Source of the DNA: Chelonoidis abingdonii
Lineage: Eukaryota > Chordata > Testudines > Testudinidae
Assembly (NCBI RefSeq): GCF_003597395.2
Contig: NC_133770.1
Coordinates: 13,854,755-13,918,754 of the forward strand
Reading direction: 5' to 3'
DNA length: 64,000 bases
The translations under genes and the position numbers were made by a program. The notes beneath the pieces are model-generated. The model saw only the letters and a list, made by a program, of their open reading frames with translations. It was not told the origin of the DNA and did not search any database. Positions 23,940-35,980 of the stretch are shown one piece after another (within the stretch, counting starts at the first letter, position 1; each line of letters begins with the position of its first letter).

Positions 23940-24163
23940 CTTGGCTCATCTGTACCAGTGTGGGGTGGGGGGCTGTTTAGCTCACCTGCACCACATAGGA
24001 GGGAAGTGGCATGGCCTGTTGGCTCACCTGCGCCAATGGGAGGGAAGGGGAAGCGCCTGTTGGCCCACCTGCACCACAGGAGAGGGTCAGGGAGGGGCCT
24101 GTTGCCCCTCTGTACCAGGAGGGGAGGGGCCTGTTGACCTATGTGCACCAGTGATGAGAGGGG
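23940..24163 (+). repeat. minisatellite in CRY-DASH intron 4
   Basis: About four diverged copies of a 45-60 bp unit built on 'gcctgttggctcacctgc' plus a G-rich part. Units vary in length. Confidence 0.7.
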
Positions 24164-25043
24164 CATTTACTTATTTATTGTTTTCTCCTCCCCCTAGTTT
24201 GGTCCTTTTGCTTCTTTGTTTGTCCCATGTTGCCCTGGTGCCCACATGGCTGGGTTACTGCACTGCCCACAGGGCAGGGCTGAGCTGTTGCTCACAGCTT
24301 GGTCATGAGGCAGTGGGGCGAGTGCTGTTTGTGCTCAGAGTAGCCCCCTGCACTGAATGCAGTGGCTAGATAGGAGCACCCTGACTTTGCACTGGCAGTG
24401 CTGCCCTGGCTTCTTTCAAACCTGCTCTCTGAGCCCCGCACTGATGGTTTCTTCCCTCCCACACTCCTGTGCTGAGGAAATGGGGAAATCCAGATCATTT
24501 CATCCGCCCCCCCATTTTACCACATCTGCCAGAGGTATCCCCCCAAGCTGCTTTTCTGGTGACAGAGATTGGCCCTCAGCCTACATGGGGCTTCCTTAAC
24601 GTACATTAGGGACTGAGAGATAACTACCTTTCCTCCTATTTGGAAGAAACCAGTTTCTCCCTTGGTTTGGTTGCAGACTTGATAGCATAATATATATGTA
24701 TATGTAGTATTCCTCATACAGTTTTTGTACATACAATTCATGATTATATTAATAACCAGTGTATCAGCAACTTTCATTTGACACCTCACGCGGCATTCTA
24801 TATAGATAAATACTCTGACAACGTGTTTGGTGTAGTGAGTTTGTCAGGCCTGACTGGAGTTGCTGACAGAACATTGGACTTTTTACAAATAAGCATTAAA
24901 GGGTTCCTAAGGTCACATGCTCACAGTTAAAATATTCACCCTGCCCCTTCAAAGACTTACTGCGTTGTGGTAGTGTATTGCTGTGTGGAGAAAGCCGTGA
25001 GGGCCTGTTCCCTGTGCAGTCCTAACTGCTATAATCCACACAG

Positions 25044-25192
25044 GTTGCCTGATGTCTATACCCAGTTCTGAAAAGCAGTGGAGGCTCAGGCCAAAGTCTG
25101 TCCCACTGTGCAGATGCCAGATCAACTAAAGCCTCTGGCCCCAGGGGTAGAAGACGGATGCATCCCCCTGCCTGAGGAGTTTGGACAGAAGG
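25044..25192 (+). pseudogene. CRY-DASH: CRY-DASH exon 5 with premature stop
   Basis: Residues 156-206. It reads LPDVYTQF, then TGA at 25069-25071, then KAVEAQAKVCPTVQMPDQLK and on to EEFGQK. The family usually has Arg at the stop position; CGA to TGA is a single CpG transition. Splice sites cacacag and GTGGGA are intact. Confidence 0.93.
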
Positions 25193-25449
25193 GTGGGAAA
25201 ATGTTGCCCCAAAACAATTCAGCTGCTGCTGCTCCCATTGAATTCAGGTGGAGTTGAGGGTGCTCAACAACTCTGCAAATCAGATCTCAAGGAGTTGCAT
25301 GGGGAACACCCAAAAATGGAAGCATCCCAAACTAGTGACCACTCTTGAACATGTGGGCTACATGTTGCTCTGCCTCTGTCTACTTATTTTTAAAAGGGAA
25401 TAATTATAAAGAGTTTTGAAGCTAAATTTATTAACTTGATCAGTAATAG

Positions 25450-25565
25450 TATTTTTATGGACTTAGGAACCCGAGGCAAGAACCAGGACCCCATTGTGCT
25501 AGGCACTTTACAAACACAGATCAAAGAGATGGTCCCTGCTTGAAGGAATTTACAATCTAAGTAAC
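25450..25565 (+). repeat. MIR/CORE-SINE-like 3' fragment
   Basis: 'aaccaggaccccattgtgct', 'aggcactttacaaacacaga', 'caatctaagta'. Related diverged pieces are at 32420-32510, 51785-51895 and 52570-52650. Confidence 0.65.
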
Positions 25566-26298
25566 TGGAAAAGGCTGTAAATGGTTTGGCTACTTATGCA
25601 TTAATGTACAGATTTGCCCAACAATTTAAAACAGTCAACCAAAAATGAAATACTTTCAAAATTAACTTCAATTTTGAAAGGAAAGATCTTAATGTTGATA
25701 AGCTTTCACTTATACACACATGGAGCAACATATAGGAAAGGGGAGCAGAATGTGTGATGGTTGAGAGCAGAGACTAGCCCCACCTAACATCATTACTGAG
25801 AATGGCTGTGCCATAAGCCAGAGAATGTTCACATTAATCCCTGGAAAGCTATGTAGGATTAGCTGCTGAAATGGAACTCAGACTCCCAGTGGTAAGTGCT
25901 TGCAGACCCCTGGATGGCAGGATAGAAGGACAAAGCACTGTCACCTCTGGCAACATCTCAGAATGTGTGTAGTGACATCCTCCCACTGGATGGGCCATCA
26001 ATGAGCATTGAACGTGGTACATTCATGTTCTAAAAGCATAAGTCTCTTCCACCTGGAATAGAGCACCTTCCAATGCTAGGAGACTCGGAGCTCTCATTTG
26101 CAGTCCTGCTGCTTAAAGGGGTTACATAGAGGAAAGTTCCCATTCACTTGTTACAGAGACCATTGTTTCCATATTGACTCAGCAAGACTCAAACCCATAG
26201 CCCTGAAGGCAACTCTCCCTTGGTTTTTGAGCTCCCTACCTTTGAGCTGCCTCCAGTGGCTCATTTTCATGTTAACAAGCTGGTGCTTTCCACTGCAG

Positions 26299-26387
26299 AT
26301 CCCCTGACTGATCCGCAAACAGCCTTCCCCTGCAGCAAAGGAGAGACCGAAGACTTAATGAGGCTGCAGCATTATTTCTGGGATATG
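26299..26387 (+). pseudogene. CRY-DASH: CRY-DASH exon 6
   Basis: Residues 206-235, DPLTDPQTAFPCSKGETEDL and on to QHYFWDM, at the entry to the FAD-binding domain. Acceptor ctgcag, donor GTAAGT, ends in phase 0. Confidence 0.95.
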
Positions 26388-26494
26388 GTAAGTGAGTGCA
26401 TTTTCTTGCCAGTGTCCTCTCCCACCTCCTTCTGTCACAATGATACTGTAGTGGGGCAGGAAGCAGTTTCAACTCCCACTAGGATTTCCTTATT

Positions 26495-26665
26495 GCCTGT
26501 GTAGCACTCTTCCTTCATAGATCTCAAAAGGCTTTACAAAGGAGGTCAGCATCATCATCTCCACGGTGATGAGGAAACTGAGGCACAGGGATGCAAAGTG
26601 ACTTGTTTGAAGTCATCCAGCAGGTCAGAGCCAAGAAGAGACTAGTGCCCTTTCCACTAGGTGTC
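26495..26665 (-). repeat. MIR-like SINE in intron 6
   Basis: 'gatgaggaaactgaggcaca' and 'gcaaagtgacttgtttgaag' match the reverse MIR core, just downstream of exon 6. Confidence 0.7.
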
Positions 26666-27884
26666 ACTGCCTAGATTTAGACTAAGGCCCTGTGTACTTC
26701 ATGACATCAGTGCAACATGATTTTCTTGTGTAGTCTATTGTGCACCAGGCCCCAGCACAGATTAGTTGGTAAAGAAAGCAGAATATCTTTATCTAATCTG
26801 CTGCTAAGTGTGGAGTAGATATCCCCCTCTGTGCCCAATCCACAGAGATATGGGTCTGTTACAGCTCTCATCTTGAGAACCTAGATCTTTAGCTCAAGCT
26901 GCAGGGGATTTTGCTTTCACCTCAGCAGGGCCCAGGAGTTGGTCAGGATGGCGGCTGTCGTGTTTCTGAGACAAATAATGGGCAAACCTGTTCATTTTTC
27001 CTGTGCAGGTAGGAGAAGATTAGCTCAATCTCAGTCTTTTTCACACTCGTATAATGATCGTGGTGCTACTTATTATGGATCAACACTTAGGTGTCCACCT
27101 TACTCAGGTTGGGTTCCCGGTTGGTGTAGAGCTATCACAGCTGACCCTTGTACCCCCTCAGCCTCCAGCACAGAGACCATGTCAGGTTGGGAGAAGTGGC
27201 TGGAGCGTGATGCACTGTGGCTTTGTGTAGCTGGTGGTACTGGTACTCACTTGGTCACTGTTAGCCCAGTACAAGTTAGAGCAGCCCATAGGCTGCTGTA
27301 ATATGCACCAGAACTGGGGACCAGACAAAATCAGGATCCCTAGCACCCTCTTTTATCCCCACTTCGATGATGTGGAACCAGAGAATCTGGCCCTAGAAAT
27401 GCAAATCTGGATGGCATGGGTGTAGTGGAGATCAGGATGTGACCCTTTATCTGCAGCCATGGGGCAATCAAAAATCAAAAGAAATTGCTTCCAATCTGAT
27501 CCTCCAAATGATCAAGGGGCCAGGCCATCAGCTATCGCAGCAACTGGCTTTTGGAAATTAGTCCTTGATTCAGATTTGTTGATTGATCACTCCCAGTAGG
27601 GATCCATGAGAATATATTACCATTGTGCTTGTAAAAGTCTACTACAAAGAAAAGCAGGAAGCAGAATTTATTACACATAATTTAGGAGCTGTAATAAAAA
27701 TTACTGAGGCCATTAAAATATTGTGCATCAGAGGAAATAATTTGACAGCAGAATAATGCTGCTAGACAGTCACTAGAGGGAGCACTGCCCTGCACAAATA
27801 TCTGTCTCACACATCCAGGAAAGCATAACTTGCCGGCTGCTTATATAAGGTTTTATTTTTTTTTCTTTTTTATTGCTTGGATAG
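26666..27884. other. CRY-DASH intron 6, rest
   Basis: No gene or named repeat recognised. Open frames near 26939-27425 lack any family motif. Confidence 0.45.
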
Positions 27885-27958
27885 AACCTGGTGGCATCTT
27901 ACAAGGAGACTAGAAATGGACTGATAGGAATAGATTATTCAACCAAGTTTGCACCGTG
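27885..27958 (+). pseudogene. CRY-DASH: CRY-DASH exon 7
   Basis: Residues 236-260, NLVASYKETRNGLIGIDYST and KFAPW. The tract before the acceptor is strongly T-rich. Donor GTAAAT, phase 2. Confidence 0.95.
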
Positions 27959-28654
27959 GTAAATATTCTTCCTTGATTTCATTTGGCTGTTGAAACATCA
28001 ATTTTGGTTAGCATAGATCTGTGGCTGTGGCTGAGATGCTCTTGGTTCAGCTTATTGAAGGTGGGATGCAGAGGCAGCTGTAAAATGCCTTTATCCCCTG
28101 GCCCCGATCCTATGTTCAGTGGCTGAATCAGTGCCCCAGGGCAAAGTAAAATAGCCTCAGGGCTGCTCCACAGCATGCCTGTTGCTGACAGCCCACAAGG
28201 GACTGTTGTTACTGCAGGGGCTTGCTGAGGAATGGAAATGCTGGGGCAGTGCCCACTGCACTGAAAGCTGGGATTAAGTGGTGGCATGGAAGCCAGGCAG
28301 AGGCCATCTTCAACTGGCCAGATCTTCTGGGTTTATGGCCACCCTGCGCTGCAGGAGTGGTGCAAAGCAACCAGAGGACATTAGAATATCTGATCTGTGT
28401 TTTTTTTTTTAAAGGCATGATACTTTTTTATGTAGGGATCAATAAGCCTGATCCTGGGAGGTACTGAGTTAGCTCCAGATTTACACTGCATAACAGAGCC
28501 AAATTTGTCCTTTTGTTTATGGGGCTTTAAGGGGGGCGTGTTAAGTATTTGATCAGTTAGCAGTCAGGTACAGGATTACCAGTATTAAAGGCTCCCATTT
28601 CCCTGACCAAACTGCAATCAAAGCATTTTTTTTCCTAGGAACATTCTTGTGTTT

Positions 28655-29275
28655 TATTAAAATCTAGAGAGGCAAGGTGGGTGAGATAACGGTTTTCATT
28701 GGACCAGCTTCTGTTGGTGAAAGAGATGAGATTTCAAGCTTACCCTCTCTAATGTCTTAGGACCAAACCGGCTATTACCACACTGCGTATAACAATGGAA
28801 GTTATTAAAATCTGGTATTTCTCCTTTTCAAATTGGGATCTATATTCCATCTGTGAAGACCGGTGCCACCTAGTGGCACTTTAATGAGCCACTACTTTGT
28901 ATCATTAAATTAGGCTTGAATAAAGACTGGGAGTGGATGGATCATTACACAAAGTAAAACCTATTTCTCTATGCTAATTTTTCCCCTACTGTTACTCACC
29001 CCCTCTTGTCAACTGTTGGAAATGGGCCATCCTGATTATCACTACAAAAGTTGTTTTTCTTCTGCTGATAATAGCCCACCTTAATTGATTAGTCTCGTTA
29101 GAATTAGTATGGCAAAACTCATTTTTTCATGACCACTGTGTATATATATCTTCCTACTGTATTTTCCACTACATCTAATGAAGTGGGTTTTAGCCTATGA
29201 AAGCTTATGCCCAAATAAATTTGTTAGCCTCTAAGGTGCCAGAAGGGCTTCTCGTTCTTTTTCCTTTGTAACAGG
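28655..29275 (+). repeat. interspersed repeat, two blocks
   Basis: 28655-28760 carries 'gtgagataacggttttcatt' and 'accagcttctgttggtgaaa'; 29170-29275 carries 'aaagcttatgcccaaataaa' and 'ctctaaggtgccagaagggc'. The second block matches the repeat nested at 6432-6562. They may be two ends of one split element in intron 7. Confidence 0.55.
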
Positions 29276-30214
29276 ATGTTGTTTGCATGAATTCTCATTT
29301 ATTTTTGGTAGCATCCACAATGAGCTAAGTGCTTTCCAAATAGAATAAGGATGGTCTATGTACTGAGGTGCTCACGCTGTACTATATGCTCCAGAGCAAC
29401 ATCAGTCACCTCTCTGTGTATGTAAGAGCCGTGGGATGGCATTTGGAGGATAAAATAGTAGTGGCCAAAGAGAATTCCAGCCAGTCACATTTTCCTGCAG
29501 CTACGAATTAACTTCGCAGATAGAAATATTGAGCTGGTCAAAAACTTGGGAAAACTTTTTGGAAAATTTCTCCATGGTTTTTCAAAATTCATCAACTTGT
29601 TAAACATTTCCACTAGCTCCATTGACTGCCCAGTCAAGATGCAGTCAAATAAAATTCATATAAATTCAAGGTAAAAGCACTTCTCAAATCCCTGCGGTTT
29701 TCACTATTGTATCCAGAATCAGCATGGCCATATAAGTACCATAGATAGACTTGTATTCAAAGAAGTGTTTTCCAATGGCTGGAAGAAAGGACTGGGAATT
29801 TGATGTTCTGGGTTCCATTTCTGGTTTTGTCACTGATTCACTAGTTAAATCCCTAAACCACTGATTAATTTGGGCAAGTCATCTAGGGCAGAATTTTCAA
29901 ACTTACCTGTCTAAAGTTACCCATTTAGGTACTCAATGACTCCCATCACTGTGGAATCATAGAGGTGAATGAGTTTCTCCCTGTGAAGGAGGGATTATCA
30001 CAACCATTGTGAAGATGAGTCAAAGAGAGATTGCATGACTTGACCAAGGTCATTCAGGGAGTCAGTGGCAGAAATGGGAACTCAACAAAGGTGTTCTGAG
30101 TTCTAGTCCAGCATCTTAATCACAAGGCAGTCCTTCCTTTCTCTTTGTATGTGCCTAAAGATCTCATTCCTTTAAAATGTACTGGCTTTTTAAACATTTT
30201 CCTTGTGTTTACAG
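29276..30214. other. CRY-DASH intron 7, 3' part
   Basis: A diverged MIR-like piece is suggested at about 29790-29890 ('ttctgggttccatttctggt' and 'gggcaagtcatct'). Otherwise nothing recognised. Confidence 0.4.
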
Positions 30215-30304
30215 GTTGGCGTTAGGCTGTATTTCACCCCGATATATTTATGAACAAATCCGGAAGTATGAAAAAGAGAGAACTGCAAATCAGAGCACCC
30301 ACTG
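30215..30304 (+). pseudogene. CRY-DASH: CRY-DASH exon 8
   Basis: Residues 260-290, LALGCISPRYIYEQIRKYEK and on to NQSTHW. LGCISPR is a hallmark of the family near the FAD pocket. Acceptor ttacag, donor GTAGGA. Confidence 0.95.
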
Positions 30305-32178
30305 GTAGGACACAACCAGATCAGCATGGCTTTCTTTCTTTGAAAAGTACACTTGCATCTAGTTTGTAGATGGGGCTATAAGAGGAAATGATTCAGGAGT
30401 CAGGACTACTGTTTTTGATTAACATTAGTGTCTCCTCACCTGCCCTCTGACTGCTGCTGAGCCTCATTTGAGCTTCTGTTTCTAATATTGGTTAGTTGGC
30501 TTTGTTAGACTGCATTGGGCACCGAGGCGCTGGGTGTCTTATAAGTAGAAATGATCAGCCATTATTATTATTATGAGGAAATAATGGTTACTAATAAAAA
30601 GTAATAATTATAAAGTGATTCTTTCATCCTTCCCAAAGATGCTGTACAAATAATGAGATAAGTAAGACCAAATAATAATTAACAAACTAGATCATTCTGG
30701 AGCAAATGAAATTTCTCATGTCAGTAACCTGGGCAGGATCTGACCCCATATTTGAAATACAATCAGATAAAATCTGTCTGTCCTGCCTTCTTTATCAGAC
30801 CTGTCACCCTAGTTTCTGAGACCCTTAACATGCAGTTTGTGGCTTTGGTCCTGCAAACACTTATGCATCTGCTTAGCTATTATACCAGGAATAGTCCATG
30901 GATTTCAGTGGCATTACTAACAGTTGTAAAGTTAAGTATATGCATGTGTGTCTGGAGGATCAGGGCCTAACTCTAGATGTGGTTGAGAAGATAGGGAAAA
31001 AAATATTGTGGATGTTTTTAAAAAATCATTTTTCTATTTTTGTGATTTAAAAAAAATGTTAGCAAGCTCTCTGGCTGGTCAAAAAAAACAAAAAGCATCT
31101 ACGAAATTTATTGTCAGAAATTTTCAATGTTTTTCTTTGTTGAAATTCAGAATAGTTTGGTGGGTGGTTTCGCGCTGGCCAAAACTTAAAAAAAAACACC
31201 AAGTTACAAATTTCCAAAGCTCATGTGCTAGTTTTTTCCTGTTTTTTTCCAATCCTGTCTCTTGGATAGCCAATAAATGTACAGCACAGATACTATAAGG
31301 ATAAACATTTCCAAGTGTGTGAAAGGAAATAATGTAAAAGCTAAACAGATCCCAATCACTGGAATAGGTAACACTGCTGAACACAAACCATCTGATAAGT
31401 GTGTGAGGTTTATTTTATCTGGTTTACGTGACTGGAGTTTTCTTGTGCAGCATTTGGCACAGTGTCCTGGCCTATAACCTAAGCCAGACTTCCAGAGAGA
31501 TCTTGTGAGCAGAAACATCAGATGAGCAGAACATTCATGACCAGCCAGGGGTTGATGCTGGTCTCAGTGTCCAGGAGCCATGGCTTATAAAACCGGCTAT
31601 TTGCGCATGGCTAACAGCTGACGTTACATGCCAGGCAACTGTGTGCACCAAGGACTTGATCCTGCTAGGTAGTGAGCACTCCTGAAAGATGCTGAGTGCC
31701 TTCAGCTCCTATTGAGGTCCGTGCTTAAACCCTTCCTCCTTCAGTAGAGCACTTAGGAATGTGCTTAAAAATATGCATGTGCTTTGCCAAGTCAGGACCT
31801 CAGCACCTCCCAGAAGTGCAGCTTTGAACCCCAGCAAAAAGCAGATTGGAAGTGGTGCTGTTCAAGCCTTGGAGTGGGGTTTGGAAAGGGATCTGCAAAC
31901 TGCATTCAGTGAGGTCTTTTTCTATTTTAATCCTCATGATAAAAGTCAGGCCGATAGATTTTGTGCCTGGGCTGGTAACATGACCATGTTTGCAGAGCTG
32001 CCTGATTTAACTCAAACACGGGATGTTGTTAGTGACTGCCATTAGGTAAGCAGTGGGTGAAATCCTGGCTCGTTTGAAGTCAATGGCAAAGCCCCCATTG
32101 ATTTCAGTGGGCTCAGGATTTCATCCAGCATTCATATTGATCAAAGGCAAACATGGAGACATGGCTGATGTGTTTTAG
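30305..32178. other. CRY-DASH intron 8
   Basis: AT-rich, no exon or clear repeat. Frames near 31124-31518 on the minus strand look like chance openings. Confidence 0.5.
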
Positions 32179-32258
32179 GGTCATATTCGAACTCCTTTGG
32201 AGGGATTACTTCCGATTTGTGGCCCTGAAGTACGGGACAAGGATTTTCTTGTTGAAAG
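32179..32258 (+). pseudogene. CRY-DASH: CRY-DASH exon 9
   Basis: Residues 290-317, VIFELLWRDYFRFVALKYGT and on to FLLK. ELLWRDYFRF is a conserved FAD-domain motif. Acceptor ttttag, donor GTGAGT, phase 1. Confidence 0.95.
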
Positions 32259-33106
32259 GTGAGTTTATGGAGCACGCTTTAAAGGTGCGTTGATTTCAAT
32301 TTCCATTCACTTTGCCATTTAATAGCCTTGGTGATACCAAAGGGGTTTTATGATCCGATTGTTTGGACCGTGGGCCTTACATAGGCAACCGACCTTGTCT
32401 TCCACTTAGGGAAATTCTTATTATTGTTCTAGCACCTAGAGGCCCAAACGGAAATGGACATGCCATTGTGTTCGGTGCTGTACAAACACAGAGAGAGTTT
32501 CCTGCCCTGAATATCTTGCAGCTCTGCCAGTTAGTTTAAACCCAATGTTTAGGTTTTATTAAGTTAAAGAATTGGTTTTACAAAGGCTGCAGAAGGGCAT
32601 CATGAGATTTAAAAAAACCAATATGAGGGGAAAAGAATTAGCCTAGGCATACAGTTCCCTTACCGTATCTGCACTCCCAGCCCTGCAGCCTCATGCTAGT
32701 AAGGGAAGAGAAGCAGAGTACGGAATTGACTGGTGGGTTTTCTCTGTCCGTGCTGAGAGAAAAGCAAATAGCAAATGAAGCACGGAGTACAAAGGGAATC
32801 TGGTTTGTTTTTTTTTAATTTTCAGTTGAAATAATCTAGGTCTTCCCCTTGCTCCCCTAGCCAATGATCCCATTGGCTTCAGGGGAGCAGGGCCAGGCCC
32901 AAGAAAGTATTTATAACTGGAATTTTGCTTTCGACTCTAATTTGTAATCACTGTGGGTCCCTGAGGATCACCAGGAGAGCCGCTAGGCTGGCCTGATCCC
33001 AAACTGTAGTGGCTACTACGGCTTCTCATGTTGTCTTTGTGGCTTTGTTTATTCCTTATGCATATCAGTGCTGGTGTTCCTGACACTTAGTTCATTTCCC
33101 CAACAG

Positions 33107-33166
33107 GACTGCAGGGTAAAGAGGTGCCTTGGAAGAAAGATCCCAAGCTATTAGATGCTTGGAAAG
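33107..33166 (+). pseudogene. CRY-DASH: CRY-DASH exon 10
   Basis: Residues 317-337, GLQGKEVPWKKDPKLLDAWK. Acceptor caacag, donor GTCAGT, phase 1. Confidence 0.93.
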
Positions 33167-34796
33167 GTCAGTTGAAACTGGGGGCCAGGCTCTGATCACA
33201 GTTATGTGGGGGTCAGTCCTGAGGGAAGTCAGCCAGATTTACACTGGTGTAATGCAGAGCAGAATCTGGCTCTGTAACTTAGACTCTGTTTAGCAATAAA
33301 GAGCCTTCTCTTGACTTCAGTGTGAGTGGAGGAAAGCTAGCAGCACTCTGCAGCCACTGAGCACCTCCCAGGCCCAAGGTCCTAGATGCTAAAGACCAAG
33401 TTCTGCCCTTGGAGGTACATGCACAGGTAAATGCAATGCATTATAGCTAAATAGATTGAACCAGAGAGGACATGAACCCGATGTTCATCTCTGCTTCCTT
33501 GCCCAGAAGGCAGCCTGCACCTGCTGACTGTGACTGGGGGAGTGTAAGGGAGAGAAAAGCTCCTAGAAGCCCCTCATGGTGTGCTGGGGTATCCATGCTG
33601 ATCCTTGGGTTCCTCACTCTGCCTGCATCCTCCCCTGAGGGCATTCAGCGGTGTGGAGCAGGACATTGCAGGATTTATCCAAACTAGAGTCAGCCAGGGG
33701 ATGCTGCTGCACGGAGCTGCTTCTCTCCCTGATATCCCATGCCCAGCGGTGTGGTGTCTGTGGGGAGGGCGTTTGGTGGGCCTGAGAGGGAAGATGCTAG
33801 CTGCGGGCCTGGGAGGGAAGATGCTAGTGTGGGCCGTTGTATCGGGATTTCCTTTACTTTCATCACCTCTGAGTAGGGGGATGATATGACTCATTGATTC
33901 TCCTTCAGCTCAAGTGGCAGAAGCCTGTCTTATCAGAGCTGCAGTTCTGCCCTGATGGAAAAGTCCTACAGAATTTCATAGACCACGATAACCTCTGCAT
34001 GTTTTTAATCCTTCCTGTAGACTTTAATATTACGTACTCTTATGCCAGCTATAGTTTTCTATAGGAAAGCGAACAAACCTATAAAATAGATCTAATCCAC
34101 CGTTAAATTCTGTAGGCCTTTAGGATCCTTTCTTTTCTTTTCATTAAAACTTTTTTTTGTCATTACCGTACATGAATAGAAAATATAATCATTCAAACTG
34201 ATCAGTCATCCATTCAGGACTTAAAATCTATGAACTCATGAACTTATACCAATGTTTGTCCTTCTTAACATTAACCTTATAAATTCACATTTCCACACAA
34301 GCAGAATAAATCGTATCCATTACTATAAAAGAGTTTCCTTATATCTCCCCTACTAACACCACCTGATTTAACTTGCAAAGATATAACCAGCTGCCTTATA
34401 TTTCTCTTCATACTGTTACCTTTGAAAGACCCATCTGTGTTTTCTCAGTCTCATTGTTTTCTCTTTATTTTGCCCAAACTGAAAACACGGTGACTATATG
34501 CTGTAAGATCTGATTGACCCTGGTATAAGACTATCCATCATTTTCTCCATCATAACGATTTCCCATTGCAAGGCCCTTTTCTACAGAGCCCTATTTAATT
34601 TTTATAGAACCCTAGTGTTATCATCTCTATTAAATTGTATGGGGCTGTTCCATATAAGAGGGTTCTATCCCTTATATTACACATGGGTTTGGATCCTACT
34701 CACTTGATCCAAGTAGATATCCATATATATGCAGCTGCAGATTGATTACAATTGATAGAGTAAAGATCCTGCACTCTGTGTCTCTTATCCTGGCAG
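33167..34796. other. CRY-DASH intron 10
   Basis: No gene recognised. 33760-33840 has a short partial duplication around 'gggaagatgctag'. The rest is AT-rich. Confidence 0.5.
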
Positions 34797-34954
34797 AAGG
34801 AAGAACGGGGGTTCCTTTTGTAGATGCCAACATGAGAGAGCTAGCAGCAAGGGGCTTCATGCCCAACAGAGGGCGCTATAACATTGGCAGCTTTCTCACC
34901 AAGGACCTGGGGTTGGAGCGGAGGATGGGGGCAGAGTGGTTTGAGTACCTGCTG
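34797..34954 (+). pseudogene. CRY-DASH: CRY-DASH exon 11, last exon found
   Basis: Residues 337-389, from GRTGVPFVDANMREL through NRGRYNIGSFLTKDLGLERR to GAEWFEYLL. Acceptor ggcag, donor GTAAGA, phase 0. The family continues with the Asp/Asn-rich GNW and DPR FAD-binding segment, which I cannot find downstream. Confidence 0.95.
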
Positions 34955-35173
34955 GTAAGACCAAAATCGACGTGCGATTGGGGTGGTTTGTTGTTCTCTT
35001 TGCAGGTGACTGACGATAGGCCACCTTGCATGGACTTTAAAGGAACAGAACTCCCTTTGAGTCCAATACCAGCTTTGCTCGAAGAAGGATCTTATAATTT
35101 AGTCCACTCTTTTAAGGGCTCTCTTGGTATTCGATTCAAGGACTTCGGTAAGGAAAGGGTATGTTGCCCATAG
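34955..35173 (+). other. exon-like, in-frame cassette after CRY-DASH exon 11
   Basis: After exon 11 the reading frame stays open for 72 codons to a stop at 35171-35173. Within it, 35006-35150 looks like an exon: 'gttctctttgcag' before it and GTAAGG after it. The bases between (34955-35005) are 51 nt, a multiple of three without a stop. The predicted peptide (VTDDRPPCMDFKGTELPLSP and on) does not resemble the expected CRY-DASH C-terminus. It could be a chance frame, an unrecognised repeat, or an alternative end of the transcript. Confidence 0.35.
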
Positions 35174-35249
35174 TGATGGTAAGGCTGCCATCAATTGAGA
35201 TGTAGCTCTGATTCCTGCAGTGGGAATTTAGATCTTCTAATGTAATGAG

Positions 35250-35640
35250 AGAGGGAAGGTGGCCTTGTGGATAAGGCACTGGATTGGGACTCAGGAGAGC
35301 TGAGTTCAGTTTGTGACTGTATCACAGACTCCCTGTGTGACCACGGGCAAGTCACCTGGGGCCTGATTGTCAGGAGGGCTGAGTAGCCACAGCTCCAGAT
35401 GAAGTCAATGGGAGCTGTGAATGCTCAGTGCTTCTGACAAATCAGGCTCCAACCTCAGGTTCCTCTCTGTAAAAAGATGGGGCATGTAACAGGGGGATGA
35501 TACTTCCTTTCTCCCATCTTGTGTGTGTCTTGTCTAATGAGATTGTAGGCTCTTCAGGGCATGGACTGTCATTCAGTATGGGTTTGTTCAGCATCTGGCA
35601 CAACAGGGCTCTGATCTTGGTTGGGGCCTCACAAGATAAA
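35250..35640 (+). repeat. MIR-like SINE with tRNA-like head
   Basis: The head 'ggtggccttgtggataaggc' resembles a tRNA A box and 'gctgagttcagtt' a B box. It is followed by 'ccctgtgtgaccacgggcaa' (core) and a tail ending near 'ggggcctcacaagataaa'. Confidence 0.75.
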
Positions 35641-35819
35641 TAATAGTGTAGAAAATGTTGTCTTATGTTACCTTATAAAAGCCCCTGAGAGGGGAAGATT
35701 AGACAAGGTAGCTAGTCTTAGGGGCTGATCCTGCAAACAATCACTGCCAGCCAGGCATAGTCTGGTAGAATCAGTGGGAAACTCGAAGTAGTAGGCATTA
35801 TGCCTGGTCATGTTTGTAG

Positions 35820-35873
35820 TCAAGGGCTTTCCCTGAACGGGCGGCGGACCGGCTTTGAGAAGCACTGGCCTAG
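35820..35873 (-). repeat. single end of a hAT-like element
   Basis: 'gcggaccggctttgagaagc' followed by 'actgg' resembles the 'cagtggttctcaaa' terminus seen in intact elements at 47812 and 48727. The other end was not found. Confidence 0.4.
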
Positions 35874-35980
35874 ACAGAGGAGACTGAGGTGGCAGGAAGA
35901 GCTATGTTTGCTGTTTCAGCTGAGAAACACCAGTGACTGTGTCAGACTTCATTTGGCTGGAAATGCTAGTAGTATCTTGT

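Larger units (their letters stand above)
17804..34954 (+). pseudogene. CRY-DASH: CRY-DASH (cryptochrome DASH), probably inactivated
   Basis: CRY-DASH proteins are FAD- and folate-binding members of the photolyase/cryptochrome family with repair activity on single-stranded or looped UV-damaged DNA. Eleven exons code for about 389 codons: an N-terminal photolyase-like domain (about residues 7-170) and the first part of the FAD-binding helical domain. Recognisable motifs include CFDPRQY, FPKTGPYRLRFLLES, LTDPQTAFPCS, YSTKFAPW, LGCISPRYIY, ELLWRDYFRFVA, TGVPFVDANMREL and NRGRYNIGSFLTKDLGL. Three defects stand out: a TGA in exon 5 (codon 165 of the reconstructed count), loss of GT and in-frame AG at intron 3, and no sign of the last exons (about 130 residues, including the GNW and DPR flavin-binding region). 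Other junctions are in phase with proper splice sites. Assembly error or polymorphism could explain the stop, and gaps could hide the end. Confidence 0.85.

Noticed and set aside
35250..35320. A tRNA gene
   Set aside because: The A and B box-like segments belong to the tRNA-derived head of a MIR-like SINE; no complete cloverleaf.
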